From NCBI GenBank assembly GCA_003056245.1, contig MVDH01000001.1, positions 1,736,716 to 1,800,715 on the forward strand: a stretch of 64,000 nucleotides of DNA. Direction: 5' to 3'. This document shows, piece after piece, positions 1 to 8,493 of the stretch (positions within the stretch are counted from its first letter, which is position 1; each line of letters starts with the position of its first letter). Under the pieces are notes generated by a model, which was not told where the DNA came from, ran no database searches, and saw only the letters and a list, made by a program, of their open reading frames with translations. The DNA comes from Cellvibrio sp. 79 (lineage in GTDB: Bacteria; Pseudomonadota; Gammaproteobacteria; Pseudomonadales; Cellvibrionaceae). A program made the position numbers and the translations under genes.

Positions 1-503
1 TCGTCGCTCATCACATCCAGGCGCGCCTTGGCTTTGGCGAGTACATCGGGGCGGTAGGATTGTTCAGCATTTGGGCGTTGCAGGATGTAAACATCGTACG
101 CAGCAAAGTCACTCATCTCAAAACGCAAAGCACGGGCGTTGTTGGCCAGGGTGTAGTTGAGGTTGGTGCGTGTCCAATCCACTACTGGCATAAAGTTGTA
201 ACAAACATCCCGCACTCCGGCAGCGCCAACATTGCGCAATGACTCTTTGTAATTGTCGATGTATTGCTGAAAATTGCCGGTACGGGTTTTGATATCGTTG
301 TGGAGTGGAATACTTTCGATCACCGCCCACTCAAGCCCCTGATCTTCAATCAGTTTTTTGCGCTCCAGAATATCGGCCATCGGCCATGCCGCACCGGTTG
401 GAATATGGTGGAGGGAGGTCACTATGCCAGTCGCCCCGGCTTGGGCGATGCTCTGCAGGCTAACGGTATCTTTGGGGCCAAACCAGCGCCAGGTTTCTTT
501 CAT
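1..503 (-). CDS. uxuA: Mannonate dehydratase, N-terminal part (cut by window start)
   Basis: UxuA dehydrates D-mannonate to 2-keto-3-deoxygluconate in hexuronate catabolism in the cytoplasm. I read this gene directly on the minus strand: ATG at 503, then an open frame of 167 codons reaching the window edge. The N-terminus reads KETWRWFGPKD, followed by GATGIVTSLHHIP and later RDVCYNFMPVVDWTRT, all typical of the UxuA family, which is about 350-400 residues long. So roughly the first 40 percent is visible and the rest lies outside the window. The gene is divergent from rpsB. A glucuronate/galacturonate pathway fits an organism that degrades plant cell walls. Identity is confident; completeness cannot be judged. 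Confidence 0.93.
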   Translation of the reverse strand, partial: MKETWRWFGPKDTVSLQSIAQAGATGIVTSLHHIPTGAAWPMADILERKKLIEDQGLEWAVIESIPLHNDIKTRTGNFQQYIDNYKESLRNVGAAGVRDVCYNFMPVVDWTRTNLNYTLANNARALRFEMSDFAAYDVYILQRPNAEQSYRPDVLAKAKARLDVMSD

Positions 504-610
504 GATGGAGTCTCTGGAGTTTCTTGTTGGTTAATTTCACTAGTGTACAAGTTGAATCGGGTGCGGCCTAGGGGGATATGCAGTTCCTTACACTTGGTGA
601 AATACAGTGG

Positions 611-865
611 TTGCAAGGGATTTAGGTTTATCTGGCTGTTTTTTTGTGGTATAAAGCGCGCCTCTTTTTTAGGGCAGGTTTTTCGGTTTGGATCGATCCC
701 GCCTGAAGATAAGAGAAAATCCTTTATCTATTTAACAAACGTCACACATACATCGACACGCAAAACCTGGGTGCCTAATGTTTGGCTCTGCATCTGTAGA
801 GTAACGACAAACATGCTGGTTGGTGAGCGGGGTGTATGGAGGCCTAACCCAGTAGGAATACTAAA
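611..865 (+). promoter_or_regulatory. rpsB promoter and probable S2-responsive 5' leader
   Basis: A TATAAA hexamer at 650-655 is preceded by TG and followed directly by a GC-rich GCGCGCC stretch. That arrangement is typical of stringently controlled ribosomal protein promoters. No good -35 box is visible. Transcription from here would give a leader of about 200 nt before the rpsB ATG at 866, which has a TAGGA ribosome site at about 853-857. In gammaproteobacteria the rpsB-tsf leader binds S2 and represses translation (known for E. coli). I infer the same here from position and length and have not folded the leader. Confidence 0.5.
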
Positions 866-1603
866 ATGCCACAAGTAAGCATGCGCGACATGTTGTCCGC
901 CGGTGTCCACTTCGGTCACCAAACCCGTTACTGGAACCCAAAGATGGGCAAGTACATCTTCGGTGCGCGTAACAAGATTCATATCATTAACCTGGAGCAC
1001 ACTGTTCCAGCGTTCAACGAAGCATTGGCTCTGATCACCCAATTGTCTTCGCAAAAGAAAAAAATCCTGTTTGTTGGTACCAAGCGCGCTGCGCAAAAGA
1101 CCATCAAAGAGCAAGCTGAACGCGCTGGCCAACCATATGTTAGCCATCGTTGGTTGGGCGGTATGCTCACCAACTACAAAACCATCCGCGCTTCTATCCG
1201 TCGTCTCTCTGACCTGACTGCTCAAAGCCAGGACGGCACTTTCGCCAAGCTGACCAAAAAAGAAGCTCTGATGCGTTCTCGTGATATGGAGAAGCTGGAG
1301 CGTTCTATCGGCGGTATCAAAAACATCGCTGGTCTGCCTGATGCACTGTTCGTAATCGACGTTGATCACGAGCGCATTGCAATCCAGGAAGCTAACAAGC
1401 TGGGTATCCCTGTTATCGGTATCGTTGATACCAACAGCAACCCTGAAGGTGTTGATTACGTAATTCCTGGCAACGACGACGCCATCCGCGCGATCAAGTT
1501 GTACGTATCTGCAATCGCTGATGCATGCCTGGAAGGTTCCAAGTCTGCTTCATCTGTACCAAACAAAGACGAGTACGTTGCTGCTGAAGGTTCTGCTGAG
1601 TAA
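866..1603 (+). CDS. rpsB: 30S ribosomal protein S2
   Basis: S2 is a component of the small ribosomal subunit and is needed for S1 binding. The 245-residue product has the usual family length and the conserved N-terminus [23 protein letters not shown]. Other family segments include [34 protein letters not shown] and [11 protein letters not shown]. The ATG at 866 is preceded by TAGGA at a suitable distance. It is followed by tsf, as in nearly all proteobacteria, with a hairpin terminator between the two. Confidence 0.98.
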   Translation: MPQVSMRDMLSAGVHFGHQTRYWNPKMGKYIFGARNKIHIINLEHTVPAFNEALALITQLSSQKKKILFVGTKRAAQKTIKEQAERAGQPYVSHRWLGGMLTNYKTIRASIRRLSDLTAQSQDGTFAKLTKKEALMRSRDMEKLERSIGGIKNIAGLPDALFVIDVDHERIAIQEANKLGIPVIGIVDTNSNPEGVDYVIPGNDDAIRAIKLYVSAIADACLEGSKSASSVPNKDEYVAAEGSAE

Positions 1604-1669
1604 TTAGCGGCGTCAGTCATTAAACGACCATGAAACCCTGTTAGTGTTATGCGCAGGGTTGTCAGAAGA

Positions 1670-1690
1670 GGGGGCTATGCCCCCTTTTTT
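1670..1690 (+). terminator. Hairpin terminator/attenuator between rpsB and tsf
   Basis: GGGGGC (1670-1675), loop TAT, GCCCCC (1679-1684), then six T. The stem is six base pairs, all G-C. Its position between rpsB and tsf suggests partial termination that sets the S2 to EF-Ts ratio; the attenuation role is inferred. Confidence 0.75.
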
Positions 1691-1728
1691 CAACTTGAAT
1701 TCGAACACTTTTATTTGAGGAATTAACC

Positions 1729-2598
1729 ATGAGCGCTGTTACTCCTGCACTGGTAAAAGAACTGCGTGACCGCACTGGCCTTGGCATGATGGAATGCAAA
1801 AAAGCGCTGGGCGAAGCCAATGGCGACATCGAACTGGCGATTGAAAACCTGCGTAAAGTTTCTGGCTTGAAAGCAGCTAAAAAAGAAGGTCGTACCGCTG
1901 CTGACGGCGTTGTGGCTGTTAAAGTTGCTGCCGATAACAGTTACGGTGTGGCGATCGAAGTTAACTCTGAAACTGACTTCGTTGCGCGTGATGCCGGCTT
2001 CCTGGCATTCGTAAACAGCGTATTGGATAAAGCTTTCACTACCAAGCAAACCGACGTTGCTGCTGTAATGGCGGGCGAGTTGGAAAATGCACGTGAAGCG
2101 CTGGTACAAAAAATCGGTGAGAAAATCAGTGTGCGTCGCATCAGCCTTGTGGAAGGTGGTGTGGTTGGTGGATATTTGCACTTGAACAGCCGTATCGCGG
2201 TATTGGTGCAATTGGAAGGCGGTAGTGAAGATGTTGCTAAAGACGTTGCTATGCACGTAGCAGCAGTTAACCCGCAAGTGGTTAGCTCTGACCAAATGCC
2301 AGCTGACGTTGTTGAGAAAGAAAAAGAAATCATCCGCGCTCAACCAGATATGGCTGGCAAACCCGCTGAAATCGTTGAGAAGATGATTGTTGGTCGTATC
2401 AGCAAATTCCTGAAAGAAGCTAGCCTGGTTGATCAACCATTCGTTAAGAATCCAGAGCAAACCGTTGCTCAATTCGCCAAAGCTGGTGGCGCCACTGTGA
2501 AAAACTTTGTGCGCCTGGAAGTAGGTGAAGGCATCGAAGTTGCAGTTGTAGACTTCGCTGCTGAAGTTGCTGCGCAAGTTGCTGCTGCTAAAGCGTAA
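1729..2598 (+). CDS. tsf: Elongation factor Ts
   Basis: EF-Ts is the guanine nucleotide exchange factor that recycles EF-Tu in the cytoplasm. The 289-residue product matches the family length. The N-terminal module [25 protein letters not shown] and the following [21 protein letters not shown] are classic EF-Ts signatures. The core has the [10 protein letters not shown] motif that contacts EF-Tu. The ATG at 1729 follows TTTGAGGAATTAACC, a good ribosome site. It is co-directional with rpsB and ends in its own strong terminator. Confidence 0.98.
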   Translation: MSAVTPALVKELRDRTGLGMMECKKALGEANGDIELAIENLRKVSGLKAAKKEGRTAADGVVAVKVAADNSYGVAIEVNSETDFVARDAGFLAFVNSVLDKAFTTKQTDVAAVMAGELENAREALVQKIGEKISVRRISLVEGGVVGGYLHLNSRIAVLVQLEGGSEDVAKDVAMHVAAVNPQVVSSDQMPADVVEKEKEIIRAQPDMAGKPAEIVEKMIVGRISKFLKEASLVDQPFVKNPEQTVAQFAKAGGATVKNFVRLEVGEGIEVAVVDFAAEVAAQVAAAKA

Positions 2599-2623
2599 TT
2601 AGCGTTTGTAAAAAAATTAAAAA

Positions 2624-2653
2624 CCCGCACAGGGTAACTGTGCGGGTTTTTTT
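2624..2653 (+). terminator. Intrinsic terminator after tsf
   Basis: CCCGCACAG (2624-2632), loop GGTAA, CTGTGCGGG (2638-2646), then seven T. It is preceded by an A run, so it could also act on the minus strand for the convergent diguanylate cyclase gene that ends at 2673. Confidence 0.9.
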
Positions 2654-2672
2654 ATGACTAAAGTGCGGCGTT

Positions 2673-3992
2673 TTATAAATTATCTTCTGCATACACGCTG
2701 CAGTTCCGGCCTTGTTCTTTGGCTTTATACAGTGCGTTATCCGCACGCTTGAAGCAACTGGCAAAATCTTCATCGGTGCGTCTTTCGCTAACACCAAAAC
2801 TGGCGCTGATTGCCAAGGGTTTTTCCGGGCAGCATTGCGAGCTGGCTATCGCCTCGCGAATTAATTCGGCAATCATCATTGCGGCTTTCTTGTTGGCTCC
2901 GGGCATGATGACCACAAATTCTTCCCCGCCCCAGCGCCCTACGTAATCCCCGGCGCGCAAATTATGTTGAATGGTTTTTGCGATATGTTGCAGCACCAGA
3001 TCGCCGGTGTCGTGACCGCGTTGATCGTTAATACGTTTGAAGTGATCGATATCAATAACTAATAGCGCATAGTGAGGGCTATTCGGTACTTGCAGGTAAC
3101 TGTTGCCGGAGAGGCTGGCAATTATTTGATCGATACCGAAGCGATTATAAAGTTGGGTGAGTGGATCAACGGTTGAAAGACGGCGGAATTTGTCGGTTTC
3201 CTGTTTTAGTTGCTCATTGGTGTTGCTGAGTTGATTAATAATCTGGATGTCATATTTGGTTTGTGCGTGCAGCTCGAGCAAGCGTTTGATGGCGTAAATA
3301 AAAATGCCAAGCATCCAGGCGCACAGGATGGCCAGATACCAATGTTCGATATGTAACCATTCTCCTTGTAGCTCCAGTTTATCGATTGAAAATGTATGAA
3401 CACCGGGTGGTATTGGCTCGCCGAAATCTATGGTGATGACCAGGGCGTTCTCCATTTCTGGCGCAGAGCGGGAGAGTGGGATGTTGTATTGGCTAAGCCA
3501 CCAGTCAGCGGCTGCAAATGCGGATAAGGCGATGTGATTTTCTTTGTTGAGTTCGCTGGTGTGAATCTGAATGGCATTAAATTTTGTGCTGTTGTTATCA
3601 CTGGTTTTTGAATAAACGGGGCTGAAGTTGCGAATGGCGATTCGTACCTTGTTGGCGCTTCCGCTGTAGTTCAGGTGCAAAATAAATTGTTCGTAATTGG
3701 ATAAATCCATTCCTGTGTCGGCGGTTTTGGATAAATCCAGGGTTACCGCGCAAGGAAAATAATCAATGCGATAGTTCTCCGGGTTGGTGCATTTCCAGGC
3801 GGTGTGCGCATCGTTGGTCCACTCGGATGAGGGTGTGCCATCCGGGAGTGGCTGGGTGAGTAAATAAACTCTGGCGGTTGCGTCTGGCAACAGTATTAAT
3901 TTTTTATCGGGGATGAAGTGTATACCGATGACTAATATGGCGGTGAATACAATTGCTACAAGCAATATGGAGTTAAAGTTTTTGTCGTTCAT
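2673..3992 (-). CDS. Membrane diguanylate cyclase (GGDEF) with periplasmic beta-rich sensor region
   Basis: This protein probably makes cyclic di-GMP from two GTP. From the ATG at 3992 it has 439 residues; an upstream ATG at 4034 would add 14. TM1 lies at about 8-26. A periplasmic region of about 190 residues follows, beta-rich and without recognised motifs except a jelly-roll-like feel (DLSNYEQFILHLNYSG, VRIAIRNFSP). TM2 lies at about 217-237, then a short coiled coil and the cyclase domain. The active-site loop is GGEEF (about 355-359). An RAGD I-site lies five residues upstream, so product inhibition is likely. It is convergent with tsf and interrupts the usual tsf-pyrH neighbourhood. Confidence 0.85.
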   Translation of the reverse strand: MNDKNFNSILLVAIVFTAILVIGIHFIPDKKLILLPDATARVYLLTQPLPDGTPSSEWTNDAHTAWKCTNPENYRIDYFPCAVTLDLSKTADTGMDLSNYEQFILHLNYSGSANKVRIAIRNFSPVYSKTSDNNSTKFNAIQIHTSELNKENHIALSAFAAADWWLSQYNIPLSRSAPEMENALVITIDFGEPIPPGVHTFSIDKLELQGEWLHIEHWYLAILCAWMLGIFIYAIKRLLELHAQTKYDIQIINQLSNTNEQLKQETDKFRRLSTVDPLTQLYNRFGIDQIIASLSGNSYLQVPNSPHYALLVIDIDHFKRINDQRGHDTGDLVLQHIAKTIQHNLRAGDYVGRWGGEEFVVIMPGANKKAAMMIAELIREAIASSQCCPEKPLAISASFGVSERRTDEDFASCFKRADNALYKAKEQGRNCSVYAEDNL

Positions 3993-4142
3993 TGTGCGCC
4001 CGTGACCTTTGGGTTTGACACAAGTATTGATCACTTAAGGCGATTTTCAATGTCAGTCTGACAATTAGTCGCTTCGCCCGTCTGTCACTTGCCAGTCTGT
4101 GGCAAAAGCCCATAACTGGCCCCACCTGTTTTATTGATTTCT

Positions 4143-4151
4143 GGTACACTG
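4143..4151 (+). promoter_or_regulatory. Extended -10 promoter for pyrH-frr
   Basis: TGGTACACT is an extended -10 (TG-N-TACACT, hexamer 4146-4151) 68-76 bases ahead of the pyrH ATG. No clear -35 is seen, which is common for extended -10 promoters. A separate promoter makes sense because tsf ends in a strong terminator and the DGC gene runs the other way. Confidence 0.45.
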
Positions 4152-4218
4152 CACCGATTTTTTTGCGCCTCGGTTTATCCGACTGCTGATTGCTAACCTA
4201 TTGTTTTGGAGAGGAATT

Positions 4219-4953
4219 ATGTCTAGCCCTCGCGATAAGAAGTACAAGCGTATCCTGTTGAAGTTGAGTGGCGAGGAGTTGATGGGGACCGAAGGGTTTG
4301 GTATTGACCCGAAAGTGCTCGACAAAATGGCCCTGGAAATTGGCCAATTGGTGGGAATTGGGGTTCAGGTTGGCCTGGTGATAGGCGGCGGCAACCTTTT
4401 CCGCGGTGCAGCGTTGAGTGCGGCGGGCCTTGATCGCGTCACCGGCGACCATATGGGAATGCTGGCTACTGTGATGAATGCTCTGGCAATGCGCGATGCA
4501 TTGGAGCGTTCCAATATCTCCTGTCGTGTAATGTCCGCCATTCCGATGAGCGGGGTGGTTGAGCATTATGATCGTCGCCGTGCGGTGCGCTTTTTAAATT
4601 CGGGTGAGGTCGTGATTTTTTCCGCAGGTACCGGTAACCCTTTCTTTACTACTGACTCGGCGGCCTGTTTGCGCGGCATTGAGGTTGATGCTGACATAGT
4701 GTTAAAAGCGACCAAAGTAGATGGCGTTTACACTGCCGATCCGAAAAAAGATCCGACAGCCACAAAATACGATCGTCTTTCTTACGATGAAGTATTGGAT
4801 AAAAAGCTCGGTGTAATGGATCTGACTGCAATTTGTTTGTGCCGTGAACACGATATGCCGGTGCGTGTTTTCCGCATGAATAAAGCGGGTGCACTGTTGA
4901 ATATTGTGGTTGGTAGCAACGAAGGTACTTTGATTGAAGAGGATAAATCATGA
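4219..4953 (+). CDS. pyrH: UMP kinase
   Basis: PyrH phosphorylates UMP to UDP in pyrimidine nucleotide synthesis. It belongs to the amino-acid kinase fold and is hexameric and cytoplasmic. I place the start at ATG 4219 ([20 protein letters not shown]) because GGAGAGGAA lies just upstream. A TTG-initiated extension from 4201 would swallow that ribosome site. The protein is 244 residues. Visible motifs are [43 protein letters not shown] and [10 protein letters not shown]. It overlaps frr by four bases (ATGA), indicating translational coupling. Confidence 0.97.
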   Translation: MSSPRDKKYKRILLKLSGEELMGTEGFGIDPKVLDKMALEIGQLVGIGVQVGLVIGGGNLFRGAALSAAGLDRVTGDHMGMLATVMNALAMRDALERSNISCRVMSAIPMSGVVEHYDRRRAVRFLNSGEVVIFSAGTGNPFFTTDSAACLRGIEVDADIVLKATKVDGVYTADPKKDPTATKYDRLSYDEVLDKKLGVMDLTAICLCREHDMPVRVFRMNKAGALLNIVVGSNEGTLIEEDKS

Positions 4954-5507
4954 TTAATGACATCAAAAAAGATGCTGAAGCGCGCATGAAAAAAGCGATT
5001 GAGGTATTGGGTAATAATTTCAACAAAATTCGTACTGGCCGCGCTCACCCAAGTTTATTGGATGGCATTAGTGTGGATTATTACGGCACACCAACACCGT
5101 TGAGCCAGGTGGCAAATATTAATATCGAAGATGCGCGCACCCTGTCGGTAAGCCCCTGGGAGCGTAATCTGGTTCCGGTCATTGAAAAAGCGATTATGAA
5201 ATCGGATCTGGGTTTGAATCCATCAACCAATAATGGCTTGATTCGTATTCCGTTGCCGATGCTGACCGAAGAAACACGTAAGAACTTCATCAAGCAAGCG
5301 CGCGCCGAAGCAGAAAACGGCCGTGTTGCGGTGCGTAATGTACGTCGCGATGTATTGGGTGATGTCAAAGCATTGCTTAAAGACAAGGCAATTGGTGAGG
5401 ATGATGATCGTCGTGCACAGGATGATATTCAGAAAATCACTGATAAGTATATCGCTGAAGTAGATAAGGCACTGGCCGCGAAAGAAACAGATTTGATGGC
5501 TATTTAA
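4950..5507 (+). CDS. frr: Ribosome recycling factor
   Basis: RRF, with EF-G, splits post-termination ribosomes. The product is 185 residues, exactly the family length. The N-terminus is [19 protein letters not shown]. The conserved [17 protein letters not shown] segment and the C-terminal [17 protein letters not shown] are both present. The ATG overlaps the pyrH stop codon, so the two are translated as a coupled pair. A GC-rich hairpin follows. Confidence 0.97.
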   Translation: MINDIKKDAEARMKKAIEVLGNNFNKIRTGRAHPSLLDGISVDYYGTPTPLSQVANINIEDARTLSVSPWERNLVPVIEKAIMKSDLGLNPSTNNGLIRIPLPMLTEETRKNFIKQARAEAENGRVAVRNVRRDVLGDVKALLKDKAIGEDDDRRAQDDIQKITDKYIAEVDKALAAKETDLMAI

Positions 5508-5536
5508 GCTTCAGCTTTTAATCTTTGTCCACTAAT

Positions 5537-5560
5537 CAGGCCCGGTATTTGCCGGGCCTG
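5537..5560 (+). terminator. GC-rich hairpin after frr (no T tract)
   Basis: CAGGCCCGG (5537-5545) pairs with CCGGGCCTG (5552-5560) around a TATTTG loop. There is no run of T after it, so it may be an RNA stability or processing hairpin, or a weak terminator, rather than a standard intrinsic terminator. Confidence 0.5.
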
Positions 5561-5564
5561 ATGG

Positions 5565-5600
5565 TTTGCAAATACCACTACCATTTGCAAATACCACTAC
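5565..5600 (+). repeat. Two tandem copies of a 17-bp sequence, period 19
   Basis: TTTGCAAATACCACTAC occurs at 5565-5581 and again, identically, at 5584-5600. It lies between the frr hairpin and uppS. Either a recent slippage duplication or a paired binding site would explain it; no known operator is recognised. Confidence 0.85.
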
Positions 5601-5664
5601 AAAAAGTACAAGCAGGTAAATTCTTGTTAGCGTCAATATATAAGCCTGTCGTTGGGAGATACGT

Positions 5665-6399
5665 GTGACTGACAATAGTCTTCGCCATGTGGCGATTATT
5701 ATGGATGGCAACAATCGCTGGGCGAAGCAGCGTGGTATGGCAGGTGTATCCGGCCATAAAGTAGGTGTAGAGCGTATTCGCGATGTGATGTCTGCCTGTC
5801 AGGAATTAGGTATTGAGGTATTGACGGTATTTGCATTTAGCAGCGAAAACTGGCGGCGCCCGCCGTTAGAGGTTGAAGCGCTAATGTCTTTGTTTTTGCT
5901 GTATCTCAAAAATGAAGCTAAAGCACTGAAGAAAAAAAATGTGGCATTGCGTGTGATCGGCAATCGCGAACGCTTTAGTCCTTCCATCCAAAGAGCGATT
6001 GCTACTGCCGAAGAGATCACAGCCGGTGGCAAAACGACGCTGGTAATTGCTGCTGATTATGGTGGCCGTTGGGATATTGCCCAGGCAGTACAGAAAGTTA
6101 CCCAGCAAGTACTTGACGGCGCTTTGGCTGTTGCGGATATCACGGAGGATTCATTGCAGCCGCATACATGCCTTGCCGATTTACCGCCACTGGATTTGTT
6201 AATCCGTACCGGTGGGGAAGTGCGCATTAGTAATTTTTTATTATGGCAATGCGCTTACGCCGAACTATTTTTCAGCGACAAGCTTTGGCCTGATTTTGAT
6301 GGCGATGAATTGAAAAAGGCGGCAACCAGTTTTCATGAACGTCAACGCCGTTTTGGAATGACGGGCGATCAAATTGAAGCAGGTGCTCTCAATGCTTAA
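5665..6399 (+). CDS. uppS: Undecaprenyl diphosphate synthase (cis-prenyltransferase)
   Basis: UppS condenses eight isopentenyl diphosphates onto farnesyl diphosphate to give the C55 lipid carrier precursor used for peptidoglycan and O-antigen. The 244-residue product starts with GTG at 5665 after GGGAGA (5654-5659). It carries the family signature HVAIIMDGNNRWA with the catalytic Asp, plus FAFSSENWRRP and the C-terminal RTGGEVRISNFLLWQCAYAE. In most homologues the latter reads GGExRISNFLLWQ. It overlaps the cdsA start by a few bases. Confidence 0.96.
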   Translation: MTDNSLRHVAIIMDGNNRWAKQRGMAGVSGHKVGVERIRDVMSACQELGIEVLTVFAFSSENWRRPPLEVEALMSLFLLYLKNEAKALKKKNVALRVIGNRERFSPSIQRAIATAEEITAGGKTTLVIAADYGGRWDIAQAVQKVTQQVLDGALAVADITEDSLQPHTCLADLPPLDLLIRTGGEVRISNFLLWQCAYAELFFSDKLWPDFDGDELKKAATSFHERQRRFGMTGDQIEAGALNA

Positions 6400-7246
6400 G
6401 CAGCGTGTTATTACCGCACTAATTCTCGCAGCCATTTTTCTGGCTGCACTCTTTGGTTTGCCCGCGGGTTATTTTTCATTTTTTATTGGTGCTGTTGTTC
6501 TTATCGGTGCATGGGAATGGGCTAATTTGTCCGGATTTCCCGCGCTATGGCAGCGTGTCAGTTATACCCTGGTAATTCTGGCGCTGTTAGTAGGTGCATC
6601 TGTTTATCTTGGTTTTGAAGGTGAAGCAAGCCCTGCTTTGAACGACGAAGCTATTCGCGATTTATTGCTTGTCGGTTGTGGCTGGTGGGCGCTGGCTTTG
6701 TTGCTGGTTCAAGGTTACCCATCCAGCGGCATCTTATGGGGGCACAAGTGGTTGCGATTAATGATGGGTCTGGTGGTGTTAATTCCCACCTGGGTTGCAT
6801 TGGTTTATGTTCGTCAGCAATCCAATGGGGCATGGCTGGTATTGTTGTTGATGCTGGTTGTGGCTGTTGCTGACAGTGGCGGTTATTTTGCCGGTCGCCG
6901 CTTTGGTCGCCATAAATTAGCCCCGGCTGTAAGCCCGGGTAAAACCTGGGAAGGGTTTGCTGGCGGATTCATTGCCAACTGTATTTTGGCCCTGATTTTG
7001 AGCCAGATATTGGGTCTTGGTGTACTGGGGATGTTGTTACTGATTGTGCCTACCAGCCTGGTTTCGGTGTTAGGGGATTTGCTGGAAAGTATGGTCAAGC
7101 GCCACGCTGGTGTAAAAGACAGTGGCAGTATATTGCCTGGGCATGGCGGTATCCTGGATCGCGTAGATGGCATTACTGCTGGCGCTCCTGTGTTTGCAAT
7201 GGCGTTGCTGGCAACCGGTATATTTAATTCGGGTGTGAGTGTTTGA
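6392..7246 (+). CDS. cdsA: Phosphatidate cytidylyltransferase (CDP-diglyceride synthase)
   Basis: CdsA makes CDP-diacylglycerol from CTP and phosphatidic acid, the branch point of phospholipid synthesis, in the inner membrane. I choose ATG 6392 ([15 protein letters not shown]), overlapping the uppS stop at 6397-6399; the product is 284 residues with several hydrophobic helices. The PROSITE-type CTP transferase signature is intact near the C-terminus: [20 protein letters not shown] followed by GILDRVDG. An earlier start at 6374 inside uppS is possible but less likely. Confidence 0.95.
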   Translation: MLKQRVITALILAAIFLAALFGLPAGYFSFFIGAVVLIGAWEWANLSGFPALWQRVSYTLVILALLVGASVYLGFEGEASPALNDEAIRDLLLVGCGWWALALLLVQGYPSSGILWGHKWLRLMMGLVVLIPTWVALVYVRQQSNGAWLVLLLMLVVAVADSGGYFAGRRFGRHKLAPAVSPGKTWEGFAGGFIANCILALILSQILGLGVLGMLLLIVPTSLVSVLGDLLESMVKRHAGVKDSGSILPGHGGILDRVDGITAGAPVFAMALLATGIFNSGVSV

Positions 7247-7250
7247 TGCT

Positions 7251-8447
7251 ATGAGAACCTCAGCCCAATCAATTACGGTTTTGGGGGCAACAGGCTCCAT
7301 TGGTGTCAGTACTCTTGATGTAATTGCGCGTCACCCGGAGCGCTATAGCGTTTTCGCCTTGACAGCAGATCGCCGCTGGCAAGTTTTGGCAACACAGTGT
7401 CTGGTGCACCAGCCGCGCTATGCGGTATTGAGAGATGCCGCGTCAGCAAAAGAACTGGAATTGGAACTGCGCCGCCAGGGCTGCAAAACCGAGGTTTTGC
7501 AAGGGGATGCAGCGCTGGAGCAGGTGGCTGCGCACAAACAGGTTGATACGGTGATGGCAGCGATTGTTGGCGCAGCAGGATTGTTGCCAACTTTGGCGGC
7601 GGTGCTGGCCGGCAAAAAAGTCCTGCTAGCTAATAAGGAGGCATTGGTAATGGCGGGGGGATTGTTTACCCGTGCTGTTGCCGAGCATGGTGCAGTGCTC
7701 TTGCCTATCGATAGTGAACACAATGCTATTTTTCAATGCTTACCGAATCACCGTGCGGATTATCTGGCTGATGGTTTGAAGTCCAGTGGCGTACGCAAAA
7801 TTTTGTTGACTGCTTCTGGTGGACCCTTTCGCACCACTCCTATTAGTGAGTTAGCGCAGGTTACGCCCGAGCAGGCATGTGCCCATCCCAACTGGAGCAT
7901 GGGACAGAAAATCTCGGTAGACTCCGCCACAATGCTCAATAAAGGTTTGGAATTAATTGAAGCATGCTGGCTTTTTAATACGCGCCCGCAACAAGTCCAG
8001 GTGGTCATTCATCCGCAAAGCGTGATCCATTCAATGGTTGAATACATTGATGGTTCGGTCCTCGCCCAGTTGGGCAATCCCGATATGCGCACACCGATCG
8101 CACACGCATTGGCCTGGCCAGAACGCATTGAATCGGGAGTGGCGAGTCTGGATTTGATCGCCACCGCGCGCCTTGATTTCACCGCTCCAGATTACGCCCG
8201 TTTTCCCTGTTTGCGTCTGGCCCAGCAGGCGGCCGAAGTGTCGGGTACTGCACCAGCCATTTTGAATGCGGCCAATGAAATAGCCGTTGCCGCGTTCTTG
8301 CAGCGGAGAATCCGGTTTGACCAGATAGCGGTTGTCATTGAGCAGGTTTTATCCCGGTTGCCCTCCACTGAACCCCATGATCTGGCGCATGTCCAAGCCG
8401 CCGACGCTGAGGCCAGATCATTGGCCCAACAACTGATTGCACGTTAG
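7251..8447 (+). CDS. dxr: 1-deoxy-D-xylulose 5-phosphate reductoisomerase
   Basis: Dxr (IspC) converts DXP to 2-C-methyl-D-erythritol 4-phosphate with NADPH, the committed step of the MEP isoprenoid pathway and the target of fosmidomycin. The protein is 398 residues from ATG 7251; a GTG at 7239 would add four. The NADPH-binding motif [15 protein letters not shown] is at the N-terminus. [23 protein letters not shown] and the [19 protein letters not shown] active-site region are all present. It starts immediately after cdsA, and no strong ribosome site is visible, so translation is probably coupled. Confidence 0.96.
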   Translation: MRTSAQSITVLGATGSIGVSTLDVIARHPERYSVFALTADRRWQVLATQCLVHQPRYAVLRDAASAKELELELRRQGCKTEVLQGDAALEQVAAHKQVDTVMAAIVGAAGLLPTLAAVLAGKKVLLANKEALVMAGGLFTRAVAEHGAVLLPIDSEHNAIFQCLPNHRADYLADGLKSSGVRKILLTASGGPFRTTPISELAQVTPEQACAHPNWSMGQKISVDSATMLNKGLELIEACWLFNTRPQQVQVVIHPQSVIHSMVEYIDGSVLAQLGNPDMRTPIAHALAWPERIESGVASLDLIATARLDFTAPDYARFPCLRLAQQAAEVSGTAPAILNAANEIAVAAFLQRRIRFDQIAVVIEQVLSRLPSTEPHDLAHVQAADAEARSLAQQLIAR

Positions 8448-8493
8448 TGAATGCTCAAATTGATGCTGGCCAGGTCCTCCCGAGGTTAGATAC

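Noticed and set aside
264-878. Plus-strand frame of 204 codons over uxuA and the rpsB leader
   Set aside because: It is antisense to the clear uxuA coding sequence and crosses the rpsB leader; the translation has no family features.
1723-2577. Long minus-strand frame (284 codons) opposite tsf
   Set aside because: It is a shadow of the highly biased tsf gene; the composition (Phe, Ser and His rich) is typical of an antisense frame.
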